From NCBI RefSeq assembly GCF_022549675.1, contig NZ_JAKZGR010000004.1, positions 124,001-188,000 on the forward strand: DNA of 64,000 nucleotides, read 5' to 3'. Below, in pieces: positions 9,201 to 17,399 of this stretch. The number at the start of each line of letters is the position of its first letter. Position 1 is the stretch's first letter. The DNA is from Belliella kenyensis. Its GTDB lineage: Bacteria; Bacteroidota; Bacteroidia; Cytophagales; Cyclobacteriaceae. A model generated the notes under the pieces. The model was not told the DNA's origin, did no database searches, and saw nothing but the letters and a program-made list of their open reading frames with translations. The position numbers and the translations under genes are program-made.

Positions 9201-10627
9201 GATATGTCCACTATCCCTTCATTATAAATTTTTTTCAGGTTAGACTTTTCAATCTTAATCTCTGGAATATCTATTTCGAAGATGGTCTCATTGTCAACTG
9301 AATCTGCTTCAGTAGTAGGAACTATTTTCACATTCCTCATGAGGATTTTATCGTCAAAAGACGAAAGTGACACATACTCTCCAACGAATTTGTGTATTTG
9401 GTCTCCAAGTGATAGTTCTACACCTTGAAGCAATAGAGATGCATTCTCAGCGAAGAAAAATTGATCTTGTGTGAGCGCACTGTCTGGTCCCACATAGACA
9501 TTTTGCATTTCAAAATCTATACGCTCAGATTTGATCCGAGGCTTATCTAATTCTCCAATCAAAGTCTGTGTAAATTTCCCTTCCTCGATTTCCAAACTGT
9601 CTACTTGAATGGCTTTTAATATGCCTTCAATCAGTCCATAAAGTTCAAACTCTCCTTCATCCGTACTTTCTTCTTGCGATTTGGAAGTGAATAGGTGAAA
9701 CACAGGTTTGCTCAACCTCAAAGAACCTACATCAACTTCGGTTGTATAGAAGACTTTATTGATATCCGCATCACCCAAATGCAAATCATCCAAATTGACC
9801 TCAAAATAAGTTGCTGATTTTTTTGTAAAATCTGGGGAAATGGAGACATTCTTAGCTTTAATGAACTGTTCAAGTGAAGAAACACGGACTTCGGAGGCTT
9901 TAATGTTGTGGACGCTGTCAGCTAATAAGATTTCGAAATTATTCAAATCAATCGAAAAACCTGCTGCATTTAAGGGAGTCAATGGGTATCTATCCTGTAG
10001 CAATTGAATATCCTTCACAAGCACATCTGCATGGTCAATTTTTATGGATTTCTGAGAGATGAAATTTTTCAAGAGCAAGTCAGCCTCTTTGATCTGCAAA
10101 GCTTTTATGCGCACTTCTTTTAATCCAACATCTCCAAAACTTTTTCTTATCTCTTCTTCCAAAAGCTGTAAGGGAGAGGGTTCTTCACTTTCGAGCATCA
10201 GCCCCTCATCTTCCATCAATCTAAATTCAATGGATGGATTATTCAATGAGATTAATCCAATCTGGATTTCTCTTTTTCCAAATGCGTAAAAAAGCCTTGT
10301 CAGAGAGATTTTAGGGACAGAGATTTTATAATAAGGAACATCTGGCATGTTGACGAATGCTTCCTCAACTGGCGTCAGCTTAAAACCTTCAAAAATCAAC
10401 CCTCTTTGAAACAAAGAAATATAAAACCTGTCAAAATCCACTTCATATTTTTGTTCAGAAGCCTGACTCACTTTGTTTTTGAGGTAATTACGGAGCAAAA
10501 AGTCTGAACTAAAATAAATTACCAAATGCAACCCCAACAATACAAGCAAAAGAATACCAAATGGCTTAAGAATTCTAAGCCATCTTTGGTTCAAATGTTG
10601 TTTTTGAGAAGTAGTTGGTTCGTCCAT
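6266..10627 (-). CDS. Giant AsmA/TamB-like envelope protein (1453 residues)
   Basis: One transmembrane helix near the N-terminus (about residues 20-42, FGILLLVLLGLHLVIYF) is followed by roughly 1400 residues of beta-rich, low-cysteine sequence. This stretch holds recurring blocks of the type 'xVDxLxLxxGxV' and 'xxIxIPxIxxxGVDLKxxxF'. That organisation is typical of AsmA-family or repeating-beta-groove proteins, which span the periplasm and are linked to lipid movement or envelope maintenance. The C-terminus is basic and then acidic (KKLPLIKKKEEE). The protein is longer than E. coli AsmA (about 617) and slightly longer than TamB (about 1260). The gene is convergent with mnmD and divergent from nothing close. 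The family call rests on composition and topology, not on a specific motif. Confidence 0.65.
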   Translation of the reverse strand: MDEPTTSQKQHLNQRWLRILKPFGILLLVLLGLHLVIYFSSDFLLRNYLKNKVSQASEQKYEVDFDRFYISLFQRGLIFEGFKLTPVEEAFVNMPDVPYYKISVPKISLTRLFYAFGKREIQIGLISLNNPSIEFRLMEDEGLMLESEEPSPLQLLEEEIRKSFGDVGLKEVRIKALQIKEADLLLKNFISQKSIKIDHADVLVKDIQLLQDRYPLTPLNAAGFSIDLNNFEILLADSVHNIKASEVRVSSLEQFIKAKNVSISPDFTKKSATYFEVNLDDLHLGDADINKVFYTTEVDVGSLRLSKPVFHLFTSKSQEESTDEGEFELYGLIEGILKAIQVDSLEIEEGKFTQTLIGELDKPRIKSERIDFEMQNVYVGPDSALTQDQFFFAENASLLLQGVELSLGDQIHKFVGEYVSLSSFDDKILMRNVKIVPTTEADSVDNETIFEIDIPEIKIEKSNLKKIYNEGIVDISNVMIDSPEIILRDVQSNDETDKKSFDLQVLTRDFLRGIYIERLEVIEGSLVIDNNLRIRQDSLSFGKLNLVLEKFALDQYTDSNGKGIFFAENLQVELKDYALKLADNLHVFKANSLFVDTKSSIVRIEGFSIRPFQVDQLQSTLQNYDKTTAIDLYIPRFMATGVDLKRAYFRGDLDIREIRVPSPKINIYKYGTKDRVDEDKVDRQDILDLLRAYFTEVTVNRLTLERGSVNYENYGVEKLRTFSEDNVSVAVKNFHIDQNTTPAEVGNLFSEEVDLGLNNYVFSIADGKYNIVADRISFNTAREEIITSNVQLRPSTRSVDKTRISVNIPTLAFTGVDLEKFMFDNELNLNKVKFSGSSVNLLLNKDVDESENESRSRRRDRTLPKTINLINIDTVMAEKANFNLSIRENGQARELVNTGIDLSIFDFMLDSATLARGDVSAFFGGLSLSIDEFWLTLPDSVHRVTFSKVELDTRYEGILLNNLRIIPHNLYGKPGAPIISGHIPTALIKTKAVAEAQVKKDLVISEFRLFRPDIELFTDDEDNQSASEDSQEEVAVDNMSQVLERIFIEEFEIVDGNLSFYDKNASKEPQIFNRINVSLQDLDLDLEEMSGFDKSALLKKEFKVSLPDYEIYTKDSLNVIRIGYVMISQDKIQLQQVSFEPLYGKYQYTKIANQEIDVMNMQIPEILIKKPDLKLLADKQMLKAEVLSVMDLNGTIFRDKRFPSAVGKYKMMPQELMQQVGFDAMIDTLKLENGRISYEEFPEKGMVPGEINFSELDALVFPFHLSKEKQGFDLDQSFIKGNVKLNDVAPLTLSGIMYYQAPYQMFIQAEVGAFDFELINPILMPNAFVKVRQGQVHGGEWSFVADNKDARGEMVLKYNDLRVDLLDERTLEVGKGRKKILTFVLNTFALKSHNPRKFPRNTVKGQIYEPRNTEKFIFNYWWKTTFSGMKGTFGFGQSRPPKKLPLIKKKEEE

Positions 10628-10860
10628 ATGTGGTTTTCTTATAGTAAAAATAGGACAATTGCATTACAAATATTGAATTCATCAATAAGATATAAAAGAA
10701 TAGCTTTATTTGTGTCCTAACATCGTTGATTTAGACATTAAAACGGTTCAAATGCAGCAGAAGTTGTTTCATCTTGGAGCATTCAAACTTTAATACATTT
10801 AGTTGACCCGGCAGAATATAATTCCGCAACAAACAAAACACTTGAGATTTTTGCTTTAAA
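10628..10860. other. Intergenic region upstream of the AsmA-like gene
   Basis: This AT-rich stretch of about 230 bp must hold the promoter of the minus-strand AsmA-like gene. No clear TAnnTTTG box, repeat or open frame was recognised. Confidence 0.5.
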
Positions 10861-11024
10861 TAGAAATAAAAAAAGCTATGAAATACAATTTCATAGCTTA
10901 GTCAATTAACAATAAACCCAAAATAACCTGCTGAATGACAAGGAATCGAACCTCTTTTCTCATTGGAGAACTGTGACCATCTCACTTCAATCAGATCAGA
11001 AATAACTTTTTATCTCTGATTTCT
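10861..11024 (-). ncRNA. Candidate structured small RNA (~160 nt) with tRNA-like 3' half
   Basis: On the minus strand a TAnnTTTG box (11029-11036) is followed within 9 nt by an 11-bp hairpin with a 4-nt loop (10995-11020, one G-U pair). Next comes a tRNA-like segment: strands TGATTGA (10987-10993) and TCATTCA (10932-10938) pair with a single mismatch. They enclose small stems GTGA/TCAC and TTCTC/GAGAA and a T-arm with a canonical 7-base loop TTCGATT (10944-10950), spaced from the acceptor strand as in tRNA. The distance between the acceptor strands (48 nt) is about 10 nt short of a real tRNA, and no 7-base anticodon loop or CCA end is seen. The unit ends in a 12-bp terminator hairpin with a T tract. 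It lies about 300 bp downstream of the RluA gene, same strand. The family is not recognised. Confidence 0.6.
10866..10899 (-). terminator. Intrinsic terminator of the candidate small RNA
   Basis: AAGCTATGAAAT and its exact reverse complement (10873-10884 and 10888-10899) form a 12-bp stem with a 3-nt loop. On the minus strand it is followed by a run of T residues. It could also end read-through from the RluA-family gene upstream. Confidence 0.8.
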
Positions 11025-11028
11025 TTTA

Positions 11029-11036
11029 CAAATATA
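11029..11036 (-). promoter_or_regulatory. Bacteroidota -7 box (TATATTTG) for the small RNA
   Basis: The box is an exact match to TAnnTTTG on the minus strand, placed so that transcription would start at the foot of the first hairpin (about 11022-11024). No clear -33 TTTG partner was found. Confidence 0.5.
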
Positions 11037-11040
11037 CGCA

Positions 11041-11322
11041 CCAAATTTTATTCTTGAAAATTCTACAAGAAAATAGCTTAAAATTTACATTAAATTTAAT
11101 ATTCGCTCTATAAATTTACGAAATTAAAAATTGTAACGATTGCGAAAATTCATTTTTTGAAAACTTCATAATGCATCTTCGGTTTCCTATTAGAAAATCC
11201 TCAAAATCAGAGGCTCATATTAGCAAAATGACAGTTTATGAATAAAAATATTTTAATATTATTAAAAACAATAGAAACCGTGGGCAAAAAACAATCTAAA
11301 TCATTTAAAATTTTGAAATAAT
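11041..11322. other. AT-rich spacer between RluA-family gene and small RNA
   Basis: About 280 bp of very AT-rich sequence with a weak CCTC/GAGG dyad near 11200. Apart from being the likely 3' UTR of the pseudouridine synthase gene, nothing was recognised. Confidence 0.5.
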
Positions 11323-12363
11323 CTAATTCTCATATACAACATATTGCCTCCACTTATCTAACACGGCAGCAAAGTCTTCAGAAAGTGGGATTTCAAAGTG
11401 CATATTCTCTTTGGTGACAGGATGTATGAAGCCAAGAGAAGTAGCGTGGAGTGCTTGTCGAGGCATCAGTTCAAAGCAATTTTTGATAAAAGATGTGTAT
11501 TTTGAAAACTGAGTTCCCTTTCTAATTTTATCACCTCCATACATGGCATCATTGAAAAGTGGATGCCCCAGATACTTCATATGGGCACGGATCTGATGTG
11601 TCCTGCCTGTTTCTAAGTTACACTTTATCAAAGACACATACCTCAACCGCTCCAATACTTTGTAATGTGTCACTGCATGTTTACCTTGACTTCCATCCGG
11701 GTAAGCACTCATCACTTTTCTATCTTTGGCACTTCGCCCGACGTGAGCATCGATAGTACCTTGATCTTCTTCAAGCTCACCCCATACCAGAGCCAAGTAA
11801 GTCCTGTCAATCGTGTGGTGAAAAAACTGATTTGCCAAATCAGACATGGCTAATTCAGATTTTGCGATTACCAAAAGTCCAGATGTATCCTTATCAATAC
11901 GATGAACTAGACCAGGCCTACCTGAGTTGCCCGGAAGCTCGGGTAGCTGTTCGAAATGATACGCAAGTGCATTGACAAGCGTCCCAGTCCAATTGCCATG
12001 TGCAGGGTGCACCACCATCCCAGCGGGCTTGTTTACGATCAGTAGGTGATCGTCTTCATAAATGATATCCAGAGGAATATCCTCAGCTATAAGTTCGCCG
12101 TCTCTGATGGGTTCTTGAAGATAGACTTTGATTTCATCTTGAGGTTTAATTTTATAATTGGTCTTAACCTTTCCCCCATTTACAGTAATGTGCCCAGCTT
12201 CGATTGCACTTTGCACCCTATTCCGAGTGGTATTGGCCAACTTATCAGTCAAAAATTTATCAATCCTGATCAAAGACTGTTTTTTGTCTACCGTAATATG
12301 ATGAAGCTCAAAAAGCTCCACTTCTTCTTCATCAAATTGATCATTGTCTATTTCCTCTGCCAT
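11323..12363 (-). CDS. RluA-family 23S rRNA/tRNA pseudouridine synthase (RluD-like)
   Basis: A 346-residue protein with an acidic N-terminal tail, an S4 RNA-binding domain (about residues 32-82, IRIDKFLTDKLANTTRNRVQ) and a catalytic domain. The catalytic domain carries the family signature HRIDKDTSGLLVIAK; the aspartate D157 should be the catalytic residue. The S4 plus catalytic layout is that of RluD/RluC, which isomerise uridines in 23S rRNA; the exact target cannot be read from sequence. A TACTTTTG promoter box lies only 4 nt upstream of the ATG. The gene is divergent from the PLP deaminase gene. Confidence 0.93.
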   Translation of the reverse strand: MAEEIDNDQFDEEEVELFELHHITVDKKQSLIRIDKFLTDKLANTTRNRVQSAIEAGHITVNGGKVKTNYKIKPQDEIKVYLQEPIRDGELIAEDIPLDIIYEDDHLLIVNKPAGMVVHPAHGNWTGTLVNALAYHFEQLPELPGNSGRPGLVHRIDKDTSGLLVIAKSELAMSDLANQFFHHTIDRTYLALVWGELEEDQGTIDAHVGRSAKDRKVMSAYPDGSQGKHAVTHYKVLERLRYVSLIKCNLETGRTHQIRAHMKYLGHPLFNDAMYGGDKIRKGTQFSKYTSFIKNCFELMPRQALHATSLGFIHPVTKENMHFEIPLSEDFAAVLDKWRQYVVYEN

Positions 12364-12367
12364 AAGA

Positions 12368-12375
12368 CAAAAGTA
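12368..12375 (-). promoter_or_regulatory. -7 promoter box (TACTTTTG) of the RluA-family gene
   Basis: The box matches TAnnTTTG exactly on the minus strand, with only four bases between it and the ATG. This predicts an almost leaderless mRNA. No good -33 element was seen. Confidence 0.45.
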
Positions 12376-12425
12376 AGGCTAGTTTGATAAAGTTTCGGAT
12401 ATTTGGGCTATAAAATAATTACCCT

Positions 12426-13340
12426 ATGCTAGATCCATATGAAGTCTCCAATCAGTTGCTCCATCACCCACTATGGGAAAATCAAACCATTAGCATCACC
12501 ATTAAAAGATTAGACATGGTTCACCCCTTGGCTTCGGGCAATAAATTTTATAAACTCAAATACAACCTTGAAGCTGCAAAAACAGAGAAAAAACAATGTA
12601 TTTTGACATTTGGCGGAGCCTATTCTAACCATATTTACGCTACAGCAGCAGCATGCCAGGCAGAAGGAATACGGGCGATTGGAATCATCAGAGGAGAAGC
12701 TCACCATCCTCTCAATCCTACACTTCATGCAGCGTCAGCGATGGGAATGCATCTTGAGTATATCGATCGAGAAAAATATAGGGAGAAAAAAGATCCAATA
12801 TTCCATCAACAATTAATGGAAAAACTCGGAGATTGCTATGTCTTACCAGAAGGAGGCACCAATGCTTTTGCCATCCAAGGAACTGCTGAGATACTGACAG
12901 AAAATGATGAAGATTTCACACATATCTGTACAGCCATCGGTACAGGAGGCACTTTTGCAGGACTTGCAAAATCAATCAAAGAAAATCAAACGTTACTTGG
13001 GTATTCTAGTCTAAAGGGTGAATTTATTCATCAAGAAATCAAAGATTTATTGGAAAATCACAACATTCTACCCCTTGGTAACGCAAGAGTGATTGAAGAT
13101 TACCATTTTGGCGGTTATGGAAAGATAAAACCTGAGCTATTAGACTTTGTGAGGTGGTTTTATAAAGAATTCAATATCCCCATAGAACCCATTTATACAG
13201 CAAAGATGATTTTCGGAATACTCGATCAGCTCCAAAAAAGCGAGTTCCCCAAAGGTTCAAAGATTTTGATACTCCATACTGGCGGATTACAAGGCTTAGC
13301 TGGATTCAATGCACGGTACGGAACATCTCTACCTCTCTAG
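12426..13340 (+). CDS. PLP-dependent deaminase, ACC deaminase/D-cysteine desulfhydrase family
   Basis: A 304-residue fold-type II PLP enzyme. The PLP lysine is expected at K43 in SGNKFYKLKYNL. The GGAYSNH segment (about 61-68), the LPEGGTNAFAIQG segment (about 140-152) and the C-terminal HTGGLQGL phosphate-binding loop match the 1-aminocyclopropane-1-carboxylate deaminase/D-cysteine desulfhydrase subgroup. Distinguishing deaminase from desulfhydrase needs active-site residues that cannot be assigned confidently here; most chromosomal copies in this phylum lack proven ACC activity. The last 12 bp overlap the convergent AlbA_2 gene. Confidence 0.85.
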   Translation: MLDPYEVSNQLLHHPLWENQTISITIKRLDMVHPLASGNKFYKLKYNLEAAKTEKKQCILTFGGAYSNHIYATAAACQAEGIRAIGIIRGEAHHPLNPTLHAASAMGMHLEYIDREKYREKKDPIFHQQLMEKLGDCYVLPEGGTNAFAIQGTAEILTENDEDFTHICTAIGTGGTFAGLAKSIKENQTLLGYSSLKGEFIHQEIKDLLENHNILPLGNARVIEDYHFGGYGKIKPELLDFVRWFYKEFNIPIEPIYTAKMIFGILDQLQKSEFPKGSKILILHTGGLQGLAGFNARYGTSLPL

Positions 13341-13976
13341 AGATTCTTTGAGCTGATAGCGATCTTCAATCTCTTGAGGAATGATCTCAAGCACATTAGC
13401 CAAAACCAACTTAATGAGTGTCTTAGAAGCTAAAAACCGCGGAAGCTTTGCCAAAGCGGCATATTCTTTCAGCGTCAAAGACTTACGCTCTTCTAGTGCT
13501 TGCATGAGAACGGTTTCTTTTCTTCCATAAGTGAAAATTACATCCTTTTGGTACTTCCCCTTTCTGAGTATTTCCCAGACTTCTTTACTAGCTTGAACTG
13601 TACGGTCAGCAACTCGGATAAAAGCTCGCTTTCTGTTTTCTTCTTGGATATAATGTGGCCTCTGAGCAGATTTTGAAATAGAAAATACTGCTACACCTTT
13701 TTTTGCATTAAGTTTAAAAATCTCAACTTCATAATCCAAAAGGGGGAAAATTTGCTCTCTGATAGCTTTCTCCATCACAAAAACCTCCTCTTCTATGAAT
13801 CTTTGGCCAGAAACAGTACCATCATCATCTATGCCTAGAAGTAAAACTCCTCCCTCAGTATTGGCCAATGCGATCATCTCTCTCACGATTTTGTCAGGGT
13901 GAGCCGCTTTTTTTTTGAACTCCACAGTCAATCCCTCCCCTTGACTTGCCCATTTCTGAATATCTTGAAGCGTCAT
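13329..13976 (-). CDS. AlbA_2 (Schlafen-type) putative DNA/ATP-binding protein
   Basis: The 215-residue protein begins with an AlbA_2 domain: EFKKKA at about 20, the ALANTEGGVLLLGIDDDGTVSG motif at about 36-57 and RKRAFIRVADRTVQAS near 128-143. Residues 150-215 look like a small winged helix (LTLKEYAALAKLPRFLASKTLIKLV). Proteins of this type are usually called ATP-binding or transcriptional regulators; no function is established for this short form. It starts 38 bp after the end of uvrB on the same strand, so uvrB read-through may drive it, and it overlaps the convergent deaminase gene by 12 bp. Confidence 0.8.
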   Translation of the reverse strand: MTLQDIQKWASQGEGLTVEFKKKAAHPDKIVREMIALANTEGGVLLLGIDDDGTVSGQRFIEEEVFVMEKAIREQIFPLLDYEVEIFKLNAKKGVAVFSISKSAQRPHYIQEENRKRAFIRVADRTVQASKEVWEILRKGKYQKDVIFTYGRKETVLMQALEERKSLTLKEYAALAKLPRFLASKTLIKLVLANVLEIIPQEIEDRYQLKESLER

Positions 13977-14014
13977 GATATGGTTGATTCTATATTTTAC
14001 AAAATGAGAAATGC

Positions 14015-16051
14015 TTACACACCTCTTTCCAAATCTGCAAGCCTATTTTTCATACCTTGCCATTCGTCTCTCAAGCGAGCTGCTTCCATGAAATTCAATT
14101 CCTTGGCTGCTTTTTCCATTTGCTTTTGAGTTGCCGCAATTAGTTTTTCTAATTTGTCCTTACTCAAATACTGCACGATCGGATCAGCTGCTACCAATGG
14201 TTGAGCATCTTGACTTTCTGCATATACTTTTGCATTTCTCTTACTATCAGCCACCTTGGTTTGGCCCATGATTTTCTCTCTGGATTTGATGACAGTCTTA
14301 GGAGTGATACCATGCTTTTCGTTGTATTCCATTTGGAGTGCCCTCCTTCTTTTGGTCTCGTCTATAGCCAAGCGCATAGAGTCGGTGACTTTATCCGCAT
14401 ACATGATAACCTTTCCTTCAGAGTTCCGAGCAGCTCTACCTATAGTCTGTACTAGGCTACGCTCATTTCTGAGAAAACCTTCTTTGTCAGCATCCAAAAT
14501 GGCCACTAAAGAAACCTCTGGCAAATCCAATCCCTCTCTAAGTAAATTGACACCAACCAACACATCAAAAACCCCCAACCTCAGCTCCCTAAGAATCTCT
14601 ACACGATCCAAGGGCTTCACTTCCGAATGTATGTACCTACTCCTTACCCCTGCACGCTCGAGGTATTTTTGAAGCTCTTCAGCCATCCTCTTTGTCAATG
14701 TTGTCACCAGTACCCTTGCATCAGTTTTGATCGTTTGGTCTATCTCTTCCAAAAGATCATCAATTTGATTTGCACTAGGACGCACTTCTATGACAGGATC
14801 TAGCAATCCAGTAGGACGGATAATTTGCTCTACCACCACACCTTCTGCCCTTGCCAACTCGTAATCGGCTGGCGTTGCACTTACATAGATCACTTGATTG
14901 GTCAGGTCCTCAAACTCTTCAAATTTCAAAGGCCTATTGTCAAGGGCAGAAGGTAAGCGAAATCCATATTCTACCAAGTTAACTTTTCTAGACCTATCTC
15001 CCCCCCACATGGCCCTTACTTGAGGGACAGTGACGTGACTTTCGTCAATCACCAAAAGATAATCATCAGGAAAATAATCAAGCAAGCAGAATGGTCGTGT
15101 GCCTGGCAATCTCCTATCAAAATACCGTGAATAATTCTCCACTCCAGAGCAGTAACCCAGCTCTCTAATCATTTCCAAGTCAAACTCCGTCCGCTCTCTC
15201 AACCGCTTGGCCTCAATCAACTTCATGTCTTTTTCAAAAAATGAAACCTGAGCCATCATATCGTCTTGAATCTCATGTATCGCTGTATCTATCACATCCC
15301 TACCCGTGACAAACAAGTTGGCGGGGAATATTGATATTATCTTTTCGTCGGATATTTTGGTGCCAGAAGCGGGATCTACTCGCTGAATAGCTTCAATCTC
15401 ATCCCCCCAGAAGAATATCCTATATGCAAAATCCGCATAAGCCACAAAGACGTCGACTGTATCACCCTTGACCCTAAAAGTCCCATGAGTCAAATCAACA
15501 TTGGTCCTCGAGTACAAGATGTCAACAAGTTTGAAAAGTAATTGATTTCTTGGTATGCGATCTCCTTCTTGGAGTCTGATGACATTTTTCCCAAACTCCT
15601 CTGGATTCCCTATACCATAGATACAGGAGACCGAGGCTACTACGATCACATCCCTTCTTCCAGAAAGTAAAGCTGAAGTAGCACTGAGTCTGAGTTTTTC
15701 TATTTCTTCATTTATGGAAAGGTCTTTTTCGATGTAAGTACCGCTGGTCGGAATAAATGCCTCTGGTTGATAATAATCATAATAGGAGATAAAATACTCC
15801 ACAGCATTTTCAGGAAAAAACTGCTTAAACTCCCCATAAAGCTGAGCTGCAAGGGTCTTATTGTGACTTAAAACCAAAGTGGGCTTCTGCACTTGCTGAA
15901 TCACATTGGCTACTGTGAAAGTCTTACCAGAACCAGTTACCCCAAGCAAAACTTGTGAAACGTCGCCTTGATTGAGCCCGTGTACCAGCTGTTTGATTGC
16001 AGCTGGTTGATCACCTGTTGGTTTATACTCTGATTGTAAGTTAAAGTCCAT
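14015..16051 (-). CDS. uvrB: Excinuclease ABC subunit B
   Basis: Full-length UvrB (678 residues), the damage-verification helicase of nucleotide excision repair, which works with UvrA and UvrC. The Walker A motif GVTGSGKT lies near residue 38-45. The beta-hairpin region with [17 protein letters not shown], the Walker B-type DESHV, the helicase motif [18 protein letters not shown] and QTIGRAARN are all intact. The C-terminal UVR motif that docks UvrC is present (about 635-675). The ATG start gives the standard [16 protein letters not shown] opening. No anomalies were seen. Confidence 0.98.
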   Translation of the reverse strand: MDFNLQSEYKPTGDQPAAIKQLVHGLNQGDVSQVLLGVTGSGKTFTVANVIQQVQKPTLVLSHNKTLAAQLYGEFKQFFPENAVEYFISYYDYYQPEAFIPTSGTYIEKDLSINEEIEKLRLSATSALLSGRRDVIVVASVSCIYGIGNPEEFGKNVIRLQEGDRIPRNQLLFKLVDILYSRTNVDLTHGTFRVKGDTVDVFVAYADFAYRIFFWGDEIEAIQRVDPASGTKISDEKIISIFPANLFVTGRDVIDTAIHEIQDDMMAQVSFFEKDMKLIEAKRLRERTEFDLEMIRELGYCSGVENYSRYFDRRLPGTRPFCLLDYFPDDYLLVIDESHVTVPQVRAMWGGDRSRKVNLVEYGFRLPSALDNRPLKFEEFEDLTNQVIYVSATPADYELARAEGVVVEQIIRPTGLLDPVIEVRPSANQIDDLLEEIDQTIKTDARVLVTTLTKRMAEELQKYLERAGVRSRYIHSEVKPLDRVEILRELRLGVFDVLVGVNLLREGLDLPEVSLVAILDADKEGFLRNERSLVQTIGRAARNSEGKVIMYADKVTDSMRLAIDETKRRRALQMEYNEKHGITPKTVIKSREKIMGQTKVADSKRNAKVYAESQDAQPLVAADPIVQYLSKDKLEKLIAATQKQMEKAAKELNFMEAARLRDEWQGMKNRLADLERGV

Positions 16052-16104
16052 TTTTTATTCCAATTATCCCTACACAACATGAGATTGGATACAATAGTTT
16101 GCCA

Positions 16105-17307
16105 TCAAGAGATTATACTATTGGTTCGCTGTCTCTTGAATACTTCTACGTTATAATACAGAAAATTTGTCCTCAATATCACTACTAGCAAAATAGGAAT
16201 CAAGCTCGGATGAAATGACTGCCAACCCAAGATCCAAAAAACTACAGCTGCATCTGCCATGATCAATGCAAACATCAAGTACCTTTTTAGCCAAGGAAGG
16301 ACCTCCTTTTTCAGCAATGCAAATACAAGCACCAAGTGCATTGGAAATGCCCAAAGGATATTCCAGTTCCACTTGGTCTGTGAATGAAATGTCAAAAACC
16401 ACAAGACAAAAATCAACAAGCCAAGCAAACCAAGTACACCAAATAAGGCAACGTCAAAACCAACATAAAGCCGCCTTCTTTTGTAACCCAAAAAAGTAAC
16501 TACCATGAAAATGATAGCCACTAGCCACATAACTATAAAGGGATTGAACAATGAAGCAGAAGACTCTTCCTGAGGGAATTGAAGCACTGGCTGAGATGCT
16601 TGTGCCAAAGCTCGGGTAGGGCCATCGCCTTCTATTTGAGCCCTAGCAAAAGCTGCCTCCATGTACACTGGCAAAAACTGTTTTTCTCGCTCTGAAGCTT
16701 TTGCATCGATGACAGATCCCAAGGCTAGATCTATCCCCAAATCATACCATGGTAGTGGATGAATGCATTCATCTATCAAGTCTCTAAAGGTCTGTTCTTG
16801 AGGTTCTTTGGGATCATTCCACACCAATTGCTTACCTAGGACTTCCTCAAACAAATCTCTCACACGAGTAGCACAGTTATCATAGAAAAAATCATATCTA
16901 TACAATCTGTTTTCAGGCAAAGCATTTATTTTCAAAAACTTAACCACATCTTCTTTTTGCTTATCATTTAGATTTAAGACTTGCTCTCTTACCCCTCGCT
17001 GAAAATATTGGTATTCATACAAAAACCTGTCATAAGTAGTCACACTCAGCATATAATCTAAGGTACGTTGGGTGAATTTCACCACGAAAAAAGGTGCGTC
17101 AAAGTCAAAGGTCCCATAATTGTAGACCAAGTCTTCACCAGTCTCCTGATCTAGCACCCGAATAGCACTATGTCCAAATACAGAATATATTTGATCTCCT
17201 GGGTCACAAGTGAGCAAACTTATCTGGACATTTTGAGCAAACCCAAATACGATATTAGATAAGGAAATGATAAAAATCATCAAGATTTTCTTCAACATTA
17301 AATTCAT
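16105..17307 (-). CDS. DUF4105 (Lnb periplasmic domain) protein with five C-terminal membrane helices
   Basis: A 400-residue protein. Residues 1-24 form a signal peptide or first helix ending VFGFAQ. Residues about 25-240 are the DUF4105/Lnb N-terminal periplasmic domain, with SVFGHSAIRVLD, YNYGTFDF and FYDNCATRVRDL, whose His and Cys are typical of a papain-like or NlpC-like fold. From about 255 to 385 there are five hydrophobic helices. The role of the family in Bacteroidota is unknown; the extracytoplasmic domain suggests a peptidase or amidase-type activity anchored to the membrane. Two in-frame starts (17307 or 17298) are possible. Confidence 0.8.
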   Translation of the reverse strand: MNLMLKKILMIFIISLSNIVFGFAQNVQISLLTCDPGDQIYSVFGHSAIRVLDQETGEDLVYNYGTFDFDAPFFVVKFTQRTLDYMLSVTTYDRFLYEYQYFQRGVREQVLNLNDKQKEDVVKFLKINALPENRLYRYDFFYDNCATRVRDLFEEVLGKQLVWNDPKEPQEQTFRDLIDECIHPLPWYDLGIDLALGSVIDAKASEREKQFLPVYMEAAFARAQIEGDGPTRALAQASQPVLQFPQEESSASLFNPFIVMWLVAIIFMVVTFLGYKRRRLYVGFDVALFGVLGLLGLLIFVLWFLTFHSQTKWNWNILWAFPMHLVLVFALLKKEVLPWLKRYLMFALIMADAAVVFWILGWQSFHPSLIPILLVVILRTNFLYYNVEVFKRQRTNSIIS

Positions 17308-17399
17308 TTTATTACATTTATTGAGGTCAAAATAATTTTTGAATGTTGGTTTTTTTTGAAAAGCATACTTATGCAGCTTGGTACTTTTGTAAGATACGA

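Noticed and set aside
10932-10993. Functional tRNA gene on the minus strand
   Set aside because: T-loop and acceptor-like strands fit, but the inner part is about 10 nt too short, there is no 7-base anticodon loop with U33 and the acceptor has a mismatch; reported instead as part of a small RNA.
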